Of a DNA stretch of 64,000 nucleotides, positions 28,540 to 37,629 are shown piece after piece. Location: the NCBI RefSeq assembly GCF_002343915.1, contig NZ_NETK01000001.1, positions 3,606,001 through 3,670,000 on the forward strand, in the 5' to 3' direction. The first letter of the stretch is position 1. The number at the start of each line of letters is the position of its first letter. The translations under genes were made by a program, and so were the position numbers. Below the pieces are notes generated by a model that saw nothing but the letters and a program-made list of their open reading frames with translations, ran no database searches and had not been told where the DNA came from. Source of the stretch: Nannocystis exedens. Lineage in GTDB: Bacteria; Myxococcota_A; Polyangia; Nannocystales; Nannocystaceae.

Positions 28540-30711
28540 ATGCTCAGCGCCCTGCGCCACCTGCTCGAATACCTCCGGCCCTACCGCTTCGAGGTGTCGC
28601 TGCTCCTGGTGGGGCTGCTGATCGACCTCGCGTTCAACGTCCTGTTCAGCCTCAGCTTCCAGTACGTCATCGACGAGGCGATCGCCAAGCACGACCAGGC
28701 GCTGCTGTACACGATCCTCGTCGCCCTGCTGGTCGCCGTGGTCGTCGCCGCCGGCGTCGCGGTGATGCGCGACTACCTCTACGCCCGCCTCGGCACCGCG
28801 GTGATGAACGACCTCCGCCTGCGGATGTTCGAGCACCTGCAGCGGCTGTCGCACGACTTCTACACGCGCATGCAGGTCGGCGACATCCTCGCCCGCTTCT
28901 CGACCGACCTCGGCGCGGTGCAGAACGCGGTCATCCTCGCCATCCCCGAGACGATCCTCGGCATCCTCGGCGTCACCACGATCGCCACCCTGCTGTTCAT
29001 CTTCTCGTGGCAGCTCGCCCTGCTGACGCTGATCGGCCTGCCGCTCGCGACCCTCGGCCCGCAGGTGCTCGGGCCCCGGGCCGAGCGCGACAGCTACCTC
29101 GTGCGCCACGAGGAGGCCCAGATCGCCAGCACCGTGCAGGAGAACCTCGGCGCCCACGCGGTCGTGCGCGCCTTCCAGCTCGCGCCCGAGCAGACCAGCC
29201 GGTTCCGCTACAAGCTGCGCTCGCTCTACCGCATCGGCGTGCGCTTCAACCTCACCACCTACCTGGTCGAGCGCACCCCCAACCTCACCTTCTTGCTGCT
29301 GCAGATCGCCGTGTTCGGCTTCGGCGCGGTCAAGACCTTCCACGGCGAGCTGTCGCTCGGCTCGCTGGTCGCGTTCAACATCCTGCTCGGCTACCTCAGC
29401 ACCTACGTCACCGCGCTGACGCGGGTGATGCCGCCGCTGCTGATGGCCGCCGGCGGGATCAAGCGCATCCAAGAATTGCTGCGCGCGCGCCCGCAGGTGC
29501 AGGAGAAGCCCGGCGCGGTGGCCCTCGCGCCGCTGCGCGAGGCGATCACCTTCGAGGCCGTGTCGTTCTCGTACACCGGCGAGCACCGGAACCTCGACCG
29601 CGTGAGCCTGAAGATCCCGCGCGGCACCACGGTGGCGATCGTCGGCGCCAGCGGCTCGGGCAAGAGCACCGTGCTCGGCCTGCTGGCCCGCTTCTACGAC
29701 CCCGACCGCGGCGTGGTCGCGTTCGACGGCGCCGACATCCGCGGCGCCTCGTTCGACTCGCTGCGCGGCCAGCTCGGCATCGTGTTCCAGGACAGCTTCC
29801 TGTTCAACACGACGGTCCGCGAGAACATCCGCATGGGCCGGCTCGCGGCCACCGACGAGGAGGTCGAGGCGGCGGCGCGCGCGGCGGAGATCCACGACCT
29901 CATCGCCAGCCTGCCGGAGGGCTACAACACGGTGGTCGGCGAGCGCGGCAGCCGGCTGTCGGGCGGCCAGCGCCAGCGCGTGGCGATCGCCCGGGCGATC
30001 CTCCGCGACCCGCAGATCTTGCTGCTCGACGAGGCGACGTCGGCGCTCGACCCGACCACCGAGGCGGCGATCAACGCCACGCTCGAGCGGCTCGGCCGCG
30101 ACCGCACGGTGATCGGCGTGACGCACCGCCTGGCCTCGACGCGCCACGCCGACCTGATCCTCGTGTTCGACAAGGGCCGCCTGGTCGAGCAGGGCAACCA
30201 GCGCGAGCTGCTCGCGGTCGACGGCCTGTACCGCCGGCTGTGGAACAAGCAGCAGGGCCTGGTCGTGAGCGAGGACGGCACGCGGGCCGAGGTCGAGCCG
30301 GAGCGCCTGCGCGCGATCCCGATCCTCAGCACCCTGTCCGACACGATGCTCGCCGCGGTCGCCCGCTCCTTCCTCAGCGAGCGCGTCAGCGAGGGCCGCT
30401 CCGTCATCGTCGAGGGCGACACCACGGTGGAGAAGTTCTACATCGTCGCCCGCGGCAAGGTCGCCGTGCTCAAGCGTCAGGACGACGGCAGCGACCAGCA
30501 GATCGCCGCCCTGCAGGAGGGCGACCACTTCGGCGAGGTCGCGCTCCTGCGCGACGCCCCACGCAACGCGACGATCCGCACGCTCACCCCGTGCATCCTC
30601 CTGACCCTGCAGCGCCGCCAGTTCCTCGAGCTGATCCAGAGCGACCCACGGCTCAGCCACGAGTTCGACTCGGTGGTCCGCAGCCGGGTCCATCCGGTCA
30701 CCATGGCGTGA
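28540..30711 (+). CDS. ABC exporter fused to a cyclic-nucleotide-binding-like domain
   Basis: 723 aa. The type-I exporter membrane domain (~1-320) has six helices, followed by a full ABC domain: AIVGASGSGKSTVLGLLAR (Walker A), VFQDSFLFNTTVREN (Q-loop), SRLSGGQRQRVAIAR (signature), ILLLDEATSAL (Walker B) and GVTHRLAS (H-loop). From ~residue 600 comes a cNMP-binding fold: IPILSTLSDTMLAAVA, VIVEGDTTVEKFYIVARGKVAVL, GDHFGEVALL and PRNATIRTLTPC. It should be a homodimeric exporter whose cargo may be gated by the C-terminal domain. ATG at 28540. Confidence 0.88.
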   Translation: MLSALRHLLEYLRPYRFEVSLLLVGLLIDLAFNVLFSLSFQYVIDEAIAKHDQALLYTILVALLVAVVVAAGVAVMRDYLYARLGTAVMNDLRLRMFEHLQRLSHDFYTRMQVGDILARFSTDLGAVQNAVILAIPETILGILGVTTIATLLFIFSWQLALLTLIGLPLATLGPQVLGPRAERDSYLVRHEEAQIASTVQENLGAHAVVRAFQLAPEQTSRFRYKLRSLYRIGVRFNLTTYLVERTPNLTFLLLQIAVFGFGAVKTFHGELSLGSLVAFNILLGYLSTYVTALTRVMPPLLMAAGGIKRIQELLRARPQVQEKPGAVALAPLREAITFEAVSFSYTGEHRNLDRVSLKIPRGTTVAIVGASGSGKSTVLGLLARFYDPDRGVVAFDGADIRGASFDSLRGQLGIVFQDSFLFNTTVRENIRMGRLAATDEEVEAAARAAEIHDLIASLPEGYNTVVGERGSRLSGGQRQRVAIARAILRDPQILLLDEATSALDPTTEAAINATLERLGRDRTVIGVTHRLASTRHADLILVFDKGRLVEQGNQRELLAVDGLYRRLWNKQQGLVVSEDGTRAEVEPERLRAIPILSTLSDTMLAAVARSFLSERVSEGRSVIVEGDTTVEKFYIVARGKVAVLKRQDDGSDQQIAALQEGDHFGEVALLRDAPRNATIRTLTPCILLTLQRRQFLELIQSDPRLSHEFDSVVRSRVHPVTMA

Positions 30712-30786
30712 GCCGCCGTCCGCCCGCTCGCGGCGGGCCTCCGGCTTGCCAAGCGCGGCTTGGCGCCTCTACTATCGGGCGCCCCC

Positions 30787-31656
30787 ATGTCGATGCAGCT
30801 CCTGGTGTCCGCCCTCGTCAGCGTCGCAATGGTCGCGCCCGCCTCGCCGGCGACGAAGCCCGCCGCCGACAGCGGCAGCGCGGCGGCCCCGGCGGCCTCG
30901 GCCGAGGACGCCACGCTGAAGCGGGCCGAGGAGCTGTTCCTCAACGGCCGTCAGCTGTTCAAGGAGGGCTCGTACGAGGCCGCGATCCTGGCGTTCCAGG
31001 AGAGCTACGAGCTGTCGAAGCTGCCCGAAATCATCTACAACATCGGCAACTCCTACGAAAAGCTCGGCGACTTCGCCAACGCCCGCAAGTACCTCGACCA
31101 GTACCGGGCCTTCGCGCCGGACAAGGAGCGCGAGCTGCTGGGTCGGCGGATCCAGAACCTCGACCAGCGCCTCCGCGAGCAGGAGGACAGGGCCCGGGCC
31201 GAGCGCGAGCGGCAGGAGCAGGAGGCCAGGCAGGCCGAGCCAAAGTCCGCCCCGCCGCCGCCCGTGATCCAGCCCGAGCCCGAGCCCGAGCCGAAGAAAG
31301 ACCGCGTGTTCGGCCCCGCCGCCGCCGCCCTCACCGCCGTCGCCGCGGTCGGCCTCGGCCTCGGCATCGGCTTCGGCGTCAGCGCCCAGAGCCAGCGCAA
31401 CCAAGCCCTCGGGCACTGCAGCGAATCGGGCGGCCAGACCTTCTGCGGCGTCGACGCCGAGCCCTTCCTCGCCGCCCAGAAGTCGCGCGCGCTCGGGGCC
31501 GACATCAGCTTCGCAATCGCCGGCGCCGCCGCGATCGCCGTGATCGCCATCGTCGCCGTCAAGGCGTCGCGCAAGAAGAAAGAGCAGGCGACCGCCCGCC
31601 TCGCCCCGTGGGGCGGCCCGCGCGGCGCCGGCCTCTCGCTCGGCTTCCGCTTCTAG
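30787..31656 (+). CDS. TPR-containing membrane protein
   Basis: 289 aa. An N-terminal hydrophobic signal is followed by TPR-like helices (LKRAEELFLNGRQLFKEGSYEAAILAFQESYEL and NIGNSYEKLGDFANARKYLDQYR). Then come a charged coiled-coil and Pro/Glu linker, a TM segment (AALTAVAAVGLGLGIGFGVSA), a short Cys-containing loop and a second TM (ISFAIAGAAAIAVIAIVAV). The end, RLAPWGGPRGAGLSLGFRF, finishes in aromatic-Arg-Phe. This type is abundant in myxobacteria with unknown function. Two decayed copies of its 3' end occur at 37630 and 40846. Confidence 0.8.
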   Translation: MSMQLLVSALVSVAMVAPASPATKPAADSGSAAAPAASAEDATLKRAEELFLNGRQLFKEGSYEAAILAFQESYELSKLPEIIYNIGNSYEKLGDFANARKYLDQYRAFAPDKERELLGRRIQNLDQRLREQEDRARAERERQEQEARQAEPKSAPPPPVIQPEPEPEPKKDRVFGPAAAALTAVAAVGLGLGIGFGVSAQSQRNQALGHCSESGGQTFCGVDAEPFLAAQKSRALGADISFAIAGAAAIAVIAIVAVKASRKKKEQATARLAPWGGPRGAGLSLGFRF

Positions 31657-31707
31657 GTTCTTCGACGGCTTCGTCCGCTCGGGTACAGACGAGCTCCCGA
31701 CGAATCC

Positions 31708-32799
31708 TCACCGCCGCGTCGCGCGAAACTCCACCGTCTCCGCCTCGATGAACCCGCGCAGGACGACGGAGTACCGTCCCGGCTCGAGCCAGTGCGTCTC
31801 CGTCATCGACCCTTCGAGCACCGCGTCGTAGCCGCGCAGCCAGGCGCAGCCATCGCACTCCGCGATGAGAGCCTGTCCACGCGTCCCCTCACCTTCTGGC
31901 GTCACCACCGCGATCTCGTACTCGCCGGCTTCGGTGATCTCGATCGTCCGTCGCAGCTCCAGATGGGTCTCTCCGAAGACGATCGGCTCACCTGGGGGCT
32001 GCATCCCGCCCACGACCTCTGGGTCTTCGCAACTCAACGAGCTCGTCCAGGCGAAATTCCCGGCGAGGTCGGCCATCAGCGCCGGCGCGTCGCACTCCAG
32101 CCGCGGCAAGGACGGGGGTTGGGAAGGGCACTCCGTCGCCGCCAGGTACTCCTCGACCAACGCATCGAGCGACACGCCGTAGCTCGCACGCACGGCCCTG
32201 TCCCAGTCGGCGAGGTCGGGTGCTCCTGGCACGCCCCGGTACAGCGCCGCGAAGCGCTCCGCGCCGTGGCTTTGCAGGAGATACCTGACGAACCGCGACG
32301 CCACCGGATAGCCGGCGCCGTCCGTGATTCCGATGCGGTCGAGCGTCATGTAAGGACGAGGGTCGCCGACCTCTATCGGGCCGTCGATGACGGCCTCCGC
32401 GAAGCCCTCGGCGAGGAACGGTGCTGCCGGGGCGTTCAGTTGGTTCGCAATGGTGTGCACGACCTCGTGCGGCGTCATCGATCCGTGCCCGGCAGAGCGC
32501 AGCCCCACCGCACATCCGAGCGCAGCGGCGCAGAACGGATCTTCGGCCCAAACCGCCGCGTAGTCGACCGCCGTCAGCCAGTAGTATGCGACCTGCTTCA
32601 GGCCCTCGACCGACAGATCGAGCAACTCGGCGGCGCGTCGCGCCGTCGCGTCGTACACCGCGACGGTTCCTCCGCAGAGCTCGAGCTCCAGGCTGTAGTG
32701 ATAGTCGACGAGTTCGCCATGGACGACCTCCGTCTGAGGCACCTGCTCATGGCAGGCCGTCACCAGAGCGACAGCGAGGAGACGTGTCCGTTTCTGCAT
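31708..32799 (-). CDS. Lipoprotein with a zincin motif
   Basis: 363 aa. Signal peptide with lipobox (LLAVALVTACHE). The centre has SMTPHEVVHTIANQLN followed by PFLAEGFAEAV, an HExxH plus downstream Glu pattern as in peptidase_MA-type metalloproteases, here HEVVH...E. The C-terminal third is a beta-sandwich-like region with a Cys pair (LIAECDGCAWLRGYDAV). It should act at the cell surface. The gene starts the accessory island and is close to a second lipoprotein on the same strand. Confidence 0.7.
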   Translation of the reverse strand: MQKRTRLLAVALVTACHEQVPQTEVVHGELVDYHYSLELELCGGTVAVYDATARRAAELLDLSVEGLKQVAYYWLTAVDYAAVWAEDPFCAAALGCAVGLRSAGHGSMTPHEVVHTIANQLNAPAAPFLAEGFAEAVIDGPIEVGDPRPYMTLDRIGITDGAGYPVASRFVRYLLQSHGAERFAALYRGVPGAPDLADWDRAVRASYGVSLDALVEEYLAATECPSQPPSLPRLECDAPALMADLAGNFAWTSSLSCEDPEVVGGMQPPGEPIVFGETHLELRRTIEITEAGEYEIAVVTPEGEGTRGQALIAECDGCAWLRGYDAVLEGSMTETHWLEPGRYSVVLRGFIEAETVEFRATRR

Positions 32800-32844
32800 C
32801 GAAAAACTTGTACCACTCCGCCCGGGCGCGAGTTCCGCACCCCG

Positions 32845-34170
32845 TCAGTTGGTCACCAAGGACAGCACTCCAAGAGTCCCGTCGTGAGTGTAGCCCATCG
32901 TGAGCGACAAGACGCCGTCTCGGAGCGTACCGGAGAGCTGTTCGACTTGAATCATGGACAGCAGGGGCCCGACATCGGGAACCGGAACGTCGAGGATACT
33001 CGCACCCTCCGCCCAGCCTCGTAGAACAGCCGAGTCCAGGGGGAATGTCACGGTACCTCGCTCAAGGTAATACTCACCCCGGAGTTCCTCGGCGAGCTGG
33101 AAGTCCGCGCCCCAAATCTCATACGAGTACTGCGCGCCAGCCGCGTCGGTGTAGATGCCGATCACCGGCATACTATGCATTTCCATGGCATCGATCACGA
33201 GATCGCACTTCGTCACAGTGCAATTCTCTGTCTTCATGGCCAGGTAGCCCTGGAGACCAGTCTGTGACGAACTTCCTCCATCCGAACCGGCAACACTAAG
33301 TGTCGCCGTGAAGCTCTTGATCGACGAGTCACCGCCCCACACGGGCATAACGTAATTGCAGAACGGCTTCCCGTCGCTCGGATCATGGAAGTGGACCTGC
33401 TCTTCGAAGAAGACGGTGCTGCAGTCCCATGTATCATGAGTTTCAGTACCTTCTTCGGGGATCACGCTCTCATCAGAAAGCAGACCATCTTCGCGGTTAT
33501 CGCGCTCTTGCGTGCAGTCCGTTGCACACTCCATCTTAGCTTGCTCTTTCGTACCCATTCCGCATGGAATTGCCGTTCCCCCTTCCTGCCAGCACCTGCG
33601 GTGATTCACAGGATCGCCGAGAGCCTCCGCGCGCTTCACCGGATCATTCATCTCGTCGGTCTTCATGAAATAGAAGCACATGTCCTTCGCACCGACTTCA
33701 AGCATCTCATCCCACTTGCAGTACCAGGTTCCCGACTCCTCGGGACCTCCAGTCTCGCCGCTCCCGGTCTCGCTGTCCCCGTCACTGGTCGTGGGGTTGT
33801 CGCTTGGCAAGGGTGGAGGGCTAGGGTTTTGTTCGCATGGCGTGATAATTTGAGGATCGTTATACCAATCGCAGGCCGCGCCGTATTCAGCGTTCCATCC
33901 ACCAGGGATTGAGTGCGGGTATTCACCGAAATAGTGCCACGCACAGAGATCCTCCTCGGTGTACCCTCCTCCATAACCGCACAAACTCGGCACGCAGAGC
34001 TGATTTCCATTGCAACTCAGCCACTTGGCCGTAAAGGCATTACCAGTATCCGAATCGGATCCCCAACTCAAAGAGCATCCATCACAACCATCACACGACA
34101 CTGCGGTCAGCGAGATTGTCACGAAAGCGAGCATACGACGGGTAAAGAACCAGCGGAACCGTGAGATCAT
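32845..34170 (-). CDS. Cys-rich, low-GC lipoprotein of unknown function
   Basis: 441 aa from the ATG ending 34170. Signal peptide with lipobox (TISLTAVSCDGC). The first half is Cys-rich (CSLSW, CNGNQLCVPSLCGYGGG, CAWHYF, CDWY) with a Ser/Thr/Gly/Glu linker (SDGDSETGSGETGGPEE). The second half is a beta-rich domain with a few Cys. Base composition is clearly lower in GC than the surroundings and codon use is less biased, so horizontal acquisition is likely. I do not recognise a family. The IS66/IS630 block begins upstream. Confidence 0.7.
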   Translation of the reverse strand: MISRFRWFFTRRMLAFVTISLTAVSCDGCDGCSLSWGSDSDTGNAFTAKWLSCNGNQLCVPSLCGYGGGYTEEDLCAWHYFGEYPHSIPGGWNAEYGAACDWYNDPQIITPCEQNPSPPPLPSDNPTTSDGDSETGSGETGGPEESGTWYCKWDEMLEVGAKDMCFYFMKTDEMNDPVKRAEALGDPVNHRRCWQEGGTAIPCGMGTKEQAKMECATDCTQERDNREDGLLSDESVIPEEGTETHDTWDCSTVFFEEQVHFHDPSDGKPFCNYVMPVWGGDSSIKSFTATLSVAGSDGGSSSQTGLQGYLAMKTENCTVTKCDLVIDAMEMHSMPVIGIYTDAAGAQYSYEIWGADFQLAEELRGEYYLERGTVTFPLDSAVLRGWAEGASILDVPVPDVGPLLSMIQVEQLSGTLRDGVLSLTMGYTHDGTLGVLSLVTN

Positions 34171-34285
34171 ACGTTCTATTTTCCAGCATAGGCCGTCTTC
34201 TGCCAACGTAATTCAAGAAACGCCTCAGTGCGGCAGATCACGCAATTCGTCAGCTTATCCCTCATGTTGATTTACCAAACAGGCC

Positions 34286-34326
34286 CTAGTGATCCGACCG
34301 CGACGTAGTGATCTGGTCGATTTTGA
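34286..34326 (-). pseudogene. 3' tail of the IS630-type transposase gene, cut off by IS66
   Basis: The IS66 target duplication GATTTTGA (34319-34326) joins, if the element is removed, to 37094. The interrupted frame then continues from AVFKI into DQITTSRSDH and a TAG at 34286. This is the original C-terminus of the transposase remnant at 37094-37610. Confidence 0.65.
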
Positions 34327-34372
34327 GTAATCGTCCGACAGACTGCGTCTGGCTCGGCCTCGAGCACCTGGG

Positions 34373-36085
34373 CTACATCGCGGTCGGATGCTCGCCGAGG
34401 GCGATACGGCGGAAGACGTTGGCGGCGAGGAGCTGCTGAGCCTCTGGCTGCTTGAGCGTTTCCTGCCAGGAGGCGGGGGCGAGCTCGAGGACGCGGGGGC
34501 GCGGCCAGGAGGGCAGCAGGCACAGGAGGTCGCGGAGGTAGCCGAGGGGCTCGATGCCGTGCATCTGGCAGCTGGCCAGCAGGGACACGAAGAGCGTGTT
34601 GGCCCGCGCCCCGTCGTCGCTGCCGACGAAGAGCCAGTTTTTGCGACCGACGGCCTCGCGCCGCAGCGCGCGCTCGGAGATGTTGTTGTGGAGGGGGAGA
34701 CGGCCGTCGTCGAGGAAGCGCCGCAGCGCGGCCTTCTGGTTGGTGGCGTAGGTCAGGGCTGCGGCGAGCGGCGAGCCGTCGAGGGCGACCTCGCATTGGT
34801 GGGCGCACCACGCGAAGAATTCGTCGACGATCGGCGCGGACAGCTTCCGGCGGACCGACTCGCGCCGCTTGCGGCTCTCGTCGGCCAGCTTCTCTTCGAC
34901 CTTGAAGAGCTTGCGGATCAGCCCGAGCGCGTGCCTGGCGAGCTCCGGCTCAGTGCCCAGCGCCTTGAAGAAGTAGCGCCTGCAGTGAGCCCAGCACGCG
35001 ACCTCGACGACGGCGCCGTCGCGGAAGAGGTGGTCGTAGACGGTCGCGGCGTCGGAGACGAGATAGCCCTTGTAACCGGCGAGCAGGCGATCGACGGCCT
35101 CGCTGTCGTGCCTCGGCGAGAATCGATACAGCACATGCCGGCCCGGGGCGACGAGCACCCAGAAGTGGGCGCGCTGACACTGCTCGGGCGCCTGCACGAG
35201 CACCCCGGTCGCGTCGACGCAGACGTACGGCGACAGGAAGGCGTCGGCCATCATCGCGTCGACGAGCGGCTCGACCAGGTCGGCGAGCTGCTGGTGCCAG
35301 CTGCAGATCGTCTGACGCGACAGCGGCAGGCCCTCGCGGGCGTGGATCGCCTCCTGGCGGTGGGCGGGATTGTGATCGCCCCAGCGCAGCACGATCGTGT
35401 GGGCCAGGAGCCCGGGTCCGGCCAGCCCGCGCTCGATCGGCTTGTCCGGCGGCGGCGCGATCACCACGGGAGGGGTTTCGGGTGTCTCATCGGCCAGCTG
35501 GGTCTCGATCGACTCGCTCGCCGGAGCATTCTTGCGGACAAACTTCGGCCGCACGATTCGCGCGACCACCATCGCGCCCGGCCGGCGCTCGACGGTCTCG
35601 CTGACGACCTCGCCGATCCGCTCGAAGTTCTCGAGGCCCTCCAGCAGCACCTCCGGCGGCAGGACCTCGACCTCGACGCGCGGCAGCGCCTCCGGCAGCT
35701 TGCGCCGCCCGCGACGGCGCCGCCGCGGCTCACACGCATCCGTGGGGCGGGTCGTGCTCGCCTCGTCGTCCTCGTCTCCGTCGAGCTCCTCGGCCAGCGC
35801 GTCGTCGAGGTTATCCTCGTCCGCGCTCGCCTCGGCTTCGTCCGGGCCGAGCAGCATGCCCAGGAGGCGCATCGACAGCTGCGCCTCCTCGTCGCCCTGG
35901 AAGCGCTCGGCCTTCTTCCCGACGACGATCCCCTTCTCGAGCAGCCGACAGCGCTCGAGCAATTGCATGTAGAGCGCCCGGTACTGCTCGCGGTCCGAGG
36001 ACGCCTTCGACAGCGCCTCGCGCAGCGCGAGCAGTTCGCCCTCCTTGCTCTCGAGTTCGCTGCGCAGGAGCTCGATCTCGCTCAC
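34373..36085 (-). CDS. tnpC: IS66 transposase (TnpC)
   Basis: 570 aa from a GTG start overlapping the tnpB stop (GTGA). An N-terminal coiled coil and acidic region are followed by the HTH/zinc-finger part and the DDE domain: SPYVCVDATGVLVQ (first Asp), GYLVSDAATVYDHL (second Asp) and LPLHNNISERALRREAVGRKNWLF (Glu). The terminal C-domain GIEPLGYLRDLLCLLP is also typical. It catalyses cut-and-paste transposition together with TnpA and TnpB. Confidence 0.95.
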   Translation of the reverse strand: MSEIELLRSELESKEGELLALREALSKASSDREQYRALYMQLLERCRLLEKGIVVGKKAERFQGDEEAQLSMRLLGMLLGPDEAEASADEDNLDDALAEELDGDEDDEASTTRPTDACEPRRRRRGRRKLPEALPRVEVEVLPPEVLLEGLENFERIGEVVSETVERRPGAMVVARIVRPKFVRKNAPASESIETQLADETPETPPVVIAPPPDKPIERGLAGPGLLAHTIVLRWGDHNPAHRQEAIHAREGLPLSRQTICSWHQQLADLVEPLVDAMMADAFLSPYVCVDATGVLVQAPEQCQRAHFWVLVAPGRHVLYRFSPRHDSEAVDRLLAGYKGYLVSDAATVYDHLFRDGAVVEVACWAHCRRYFFKALGTEPELARHALGLIRKLFKVEEKLADESRKRRESVRRKLSAPIVDEFFAWCAHQCEVALDGSPLAAALTYATNQKAALRRFLDDGRLPLHNNISERALRREAVGRKNWLFVGSDDGARANTLFVSLLASCQMHGIEPLGYLRDLLCLLPSWPRPRVLELAPASWQETLKQPEAQQLLAANVFRRIALGEHPTAM

Positions 36086-36456
36086 GCGTCCTTACTACTC
36101 GTTCGCGCGCCCACGTCAAGAGCGTTTTCACGCCCGCGTCCTGGATGCCGCGGGACGCCCCGCAGCAGCGCACCGAGGCTCTTTTCGTCGATCTCGATCG
36201 AGCGCTGCGACGGGCTCGCGGCCTTCGGCGCCGTCGTCGTCGCGCGGTGCAGTCGCTTGTACAGCACCGCGAAGCCGTTGTGGTCCCACCACAGCAGCTT
36301 GAGCCTATCGGCGCGCCGGCCCAGGAACACGAAGACCGCGCCGCTCCGCGGATCGTCGCCCATCTCCGCCCGCACCGCCAGCGCCAGCCGATCGAATCCT
36401 CTCCGCATGTCCTGCGGCTCGGTGCACACGAAGACGCGGACGTTCTTCGGGATCAT
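36082..36456 (-). CDS. tnpB: IS66 accessory protein TnpB
   Basis: 124 aa. It starts MIPKNVRVFVCTEPQDMRRGFDRLA and contains VFVFLGRRADRLKLLWWDHNGFAVLYKRL, the IS66 Orf2 (TnpB) signature. Required for IS66 transposition with TnpA and TnpC; exact role unknown. ATG chosen because it overlaps the tnpA stop (ATGA). Confidence 0.95.
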   Translation of the reverse strand: MIPKNVRVFVCTEPQDMRRGFDRLALAVRAEMGDDPRSGAVFVFLGRRADRLKLLWWDHNGFAVLYKRLHRATTTAPKAASPSQRSIEIDEKSLGALLRGVPRHPGRGRENALDVGARTSSKDA

Positions 36457-36812
36457 CCGCGCCGTCCTCCCACCGCGCCGAGCACCCGCGCGAGCATCTC
36501 GCCGTCGACCTCGCCGAGGACCCGCACCACCGCACCGCCGAGCTCGACCTCGATGACTCCGGTCTCCGCCACCAACGCCGCTGCCACCTGTTTCGTCACC
36601 TCCACGAAGTCGCGCTCGCCCGCCGCTGCGCGGGGCCTCGCCGGCGTCGCTCCCGTCCGAGCTCGCTGCCGCAGCTTCCACCGCCAGCCCGCCAGCGTGT
36701 GCGGGTTGACGCCGATCTGCTTCGCATACTCCCGGCAGCTCCGCCCGCTCGCCTCGAGGGCCTCGACCCGCTTCTCCCAGATCGCCGGATCCGCCACCTT
36801 GCTCGCCGTCAC
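36453..36812 (-). CDS. tnpA: IS66 accessory protein TnpA
   Basis: 119 aa from a GTG start at 36812, overlapping the preceding ORF stop. WEKRVEALEASGRSCREYAKQIGVNPHTLAGWRWKLR is the helix-turn-helix of IS66 Orf1 proteins, followed by a beta-rich tail (FVEVTKQVAAALVAE and GVIEVELGGAVVRV). The HTH probably binds the element ends. Confidence 0.88.
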   Translation of the reverse strand: MTASKVADPAIWEKRVEALEASGRSCREYAKQIGVNPHTLAGWRWKLRQRARTGATPARPRAAAGERDFVEVTKQVAAALVAETGVIEVELGGAVVRVLGEVDGEMLARVLGAVGGRRG

Positions 36813-37015
36813 AGCTGCCTCCACTCCCGGAGCCGACGCGCCCGCTCCTGCGGTGTCATCGGCCGGAAGTCGATCCGGTAGCCGCCGCTCACGCCTCGAA
36901 CCTCCCACTTCATGTCGTCCGGTACCAGCAACGCGAAGCTACCCCGCTTCACCGGCTGCGGCGCCAGCACGACCGCGCCGCGCTCTTCCTTCAAGTCGTT
37001 ACGCTTCCTCGACAT
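36809..37015 (-). CDS. Small ORF at the 5' end of the IS66 operon
   Basis: 68 aa. MSRKRNDLKEERGAVVLAPQPVKRGSFALLVPDDMKWEVRGVSGGYRIDFRPMTPQERARRLREWRQL is the full product in outline: basic ends around a short beta-like centre. Its stop overlaps the tnpA GTG (4 nt), so it belongs to the IS66 operon, directly after the right end. Classical IS66 lacks this gene. I cannot assign a function; a DNA-end-binding or regulatory helper is a guess. Confidence 0.6.
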   Translation of the reverse strand: MSRKRNDLKEERGAVVLAPQPVKRGSFALLVPDDMKWEVRGVSGGYRIDFRPMTPQERARRLREWRQL

Positions 37016-37093
37016 CGATCCTCCTCGAGGGGCCTTGTAGCTGCTCGAGGATCTCGATTCACGACGCAGTCTTCCGGACGGATACGATTTTGA

Positions 37094-37610
37094 ACACCGC
37101 TCGGGCTTGCTCCTTGGTGAACCGCCAAGTGATCTTCCGCCGTCGCCGGTGGGCGTCCTTGTTCCACAAGGACGTGCGGCGGCGCAGTTCGGAGAGAGAG
37201 CCGATCCGGAGACGCCCAAGGCACTCACGTGACCACAGGCTCGCCTCGTTCTCGGCAGGGTTGAGCCAAATCCCGTGCTTGGGAGCATACTGCACTCGCG
37301 CCTCGCATCATCGCCGAAGGCCGAGCACAACGAATTCTGACGGTGGGTATTTGAGATTGTCCATGACGAGGTGAATTGTCCGCGCCGAACGATATCGTTG
37401 AGCTATCTTGCGGAGAGCCCGAGTGAACTGCTTCGCCGGGCGGTTGGGCGTCGCGTAGGTCAGGTGGCGCCCTGCCTTGGGCTCGACGATGCAGAAACTA
37501 TTTGCGGTTCCGCGCCGCACGTATTCATAGTCCTGGCGAGCCATGCGGCCGGGTGAGGCTGGCCGGCTAGGTCGAGCGGGGTCTCGAAGTACGACGGGCC
37601 GTTCATACTC
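37094..37610 (-). pseudogene. Decayed IS630-type DDE transposase
   Basis: The minus strand encodes, in more than one frame, pieces of an IS630-family DDE transposase. DYEYVRRGTANSFCIVEPKAG and IHLVMDNL (second Asp region) come first, then a frameshift, then YAPKHGIWLNPAENEASLW (the Glu region), LGRLRIGSLSEL and KITWRFTKEQARAVF. The N-terminal third is missing, the frame is broken at least once, and IS66 cut off the last residues. It abuts the TPR-gene remnant, so the original insertion may have truncated that copy. Confidence 0.75.
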
Positions 37611-37629
37611 CTCCTGTCGGGCTCCGGCT

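Larger units (their letters stand above)
34327..37085 (-). mobile_element. Complete IS66-family insertion sequence
   Basis: 2759 bp. The ends are imperfect 23-bp inverted repeats (34327-34349 and 37063-37085, about 19 of 23 identical, sharing AGACTGCGTC and starting GTA). They are flanked by an exact 8-bp target duplication GATTTTGA (34319-34326 and 37086-37093), the length typical of IS66. Inside are four overlapping minus-strand genes: a 68-aa ORF, tnpA, tnpB and tnpC. It looks intact and recent because the duplication is perfect. It is inserted in the 3' end of an older IS630-type transposase. Confidence 0.93.

Noticed and set aside
34327..37085. IS66 as a degraded element
   Set aside because: All frames are intact, TIRs match and the 8-bp duplication is perfect, so it is annotated as complete.
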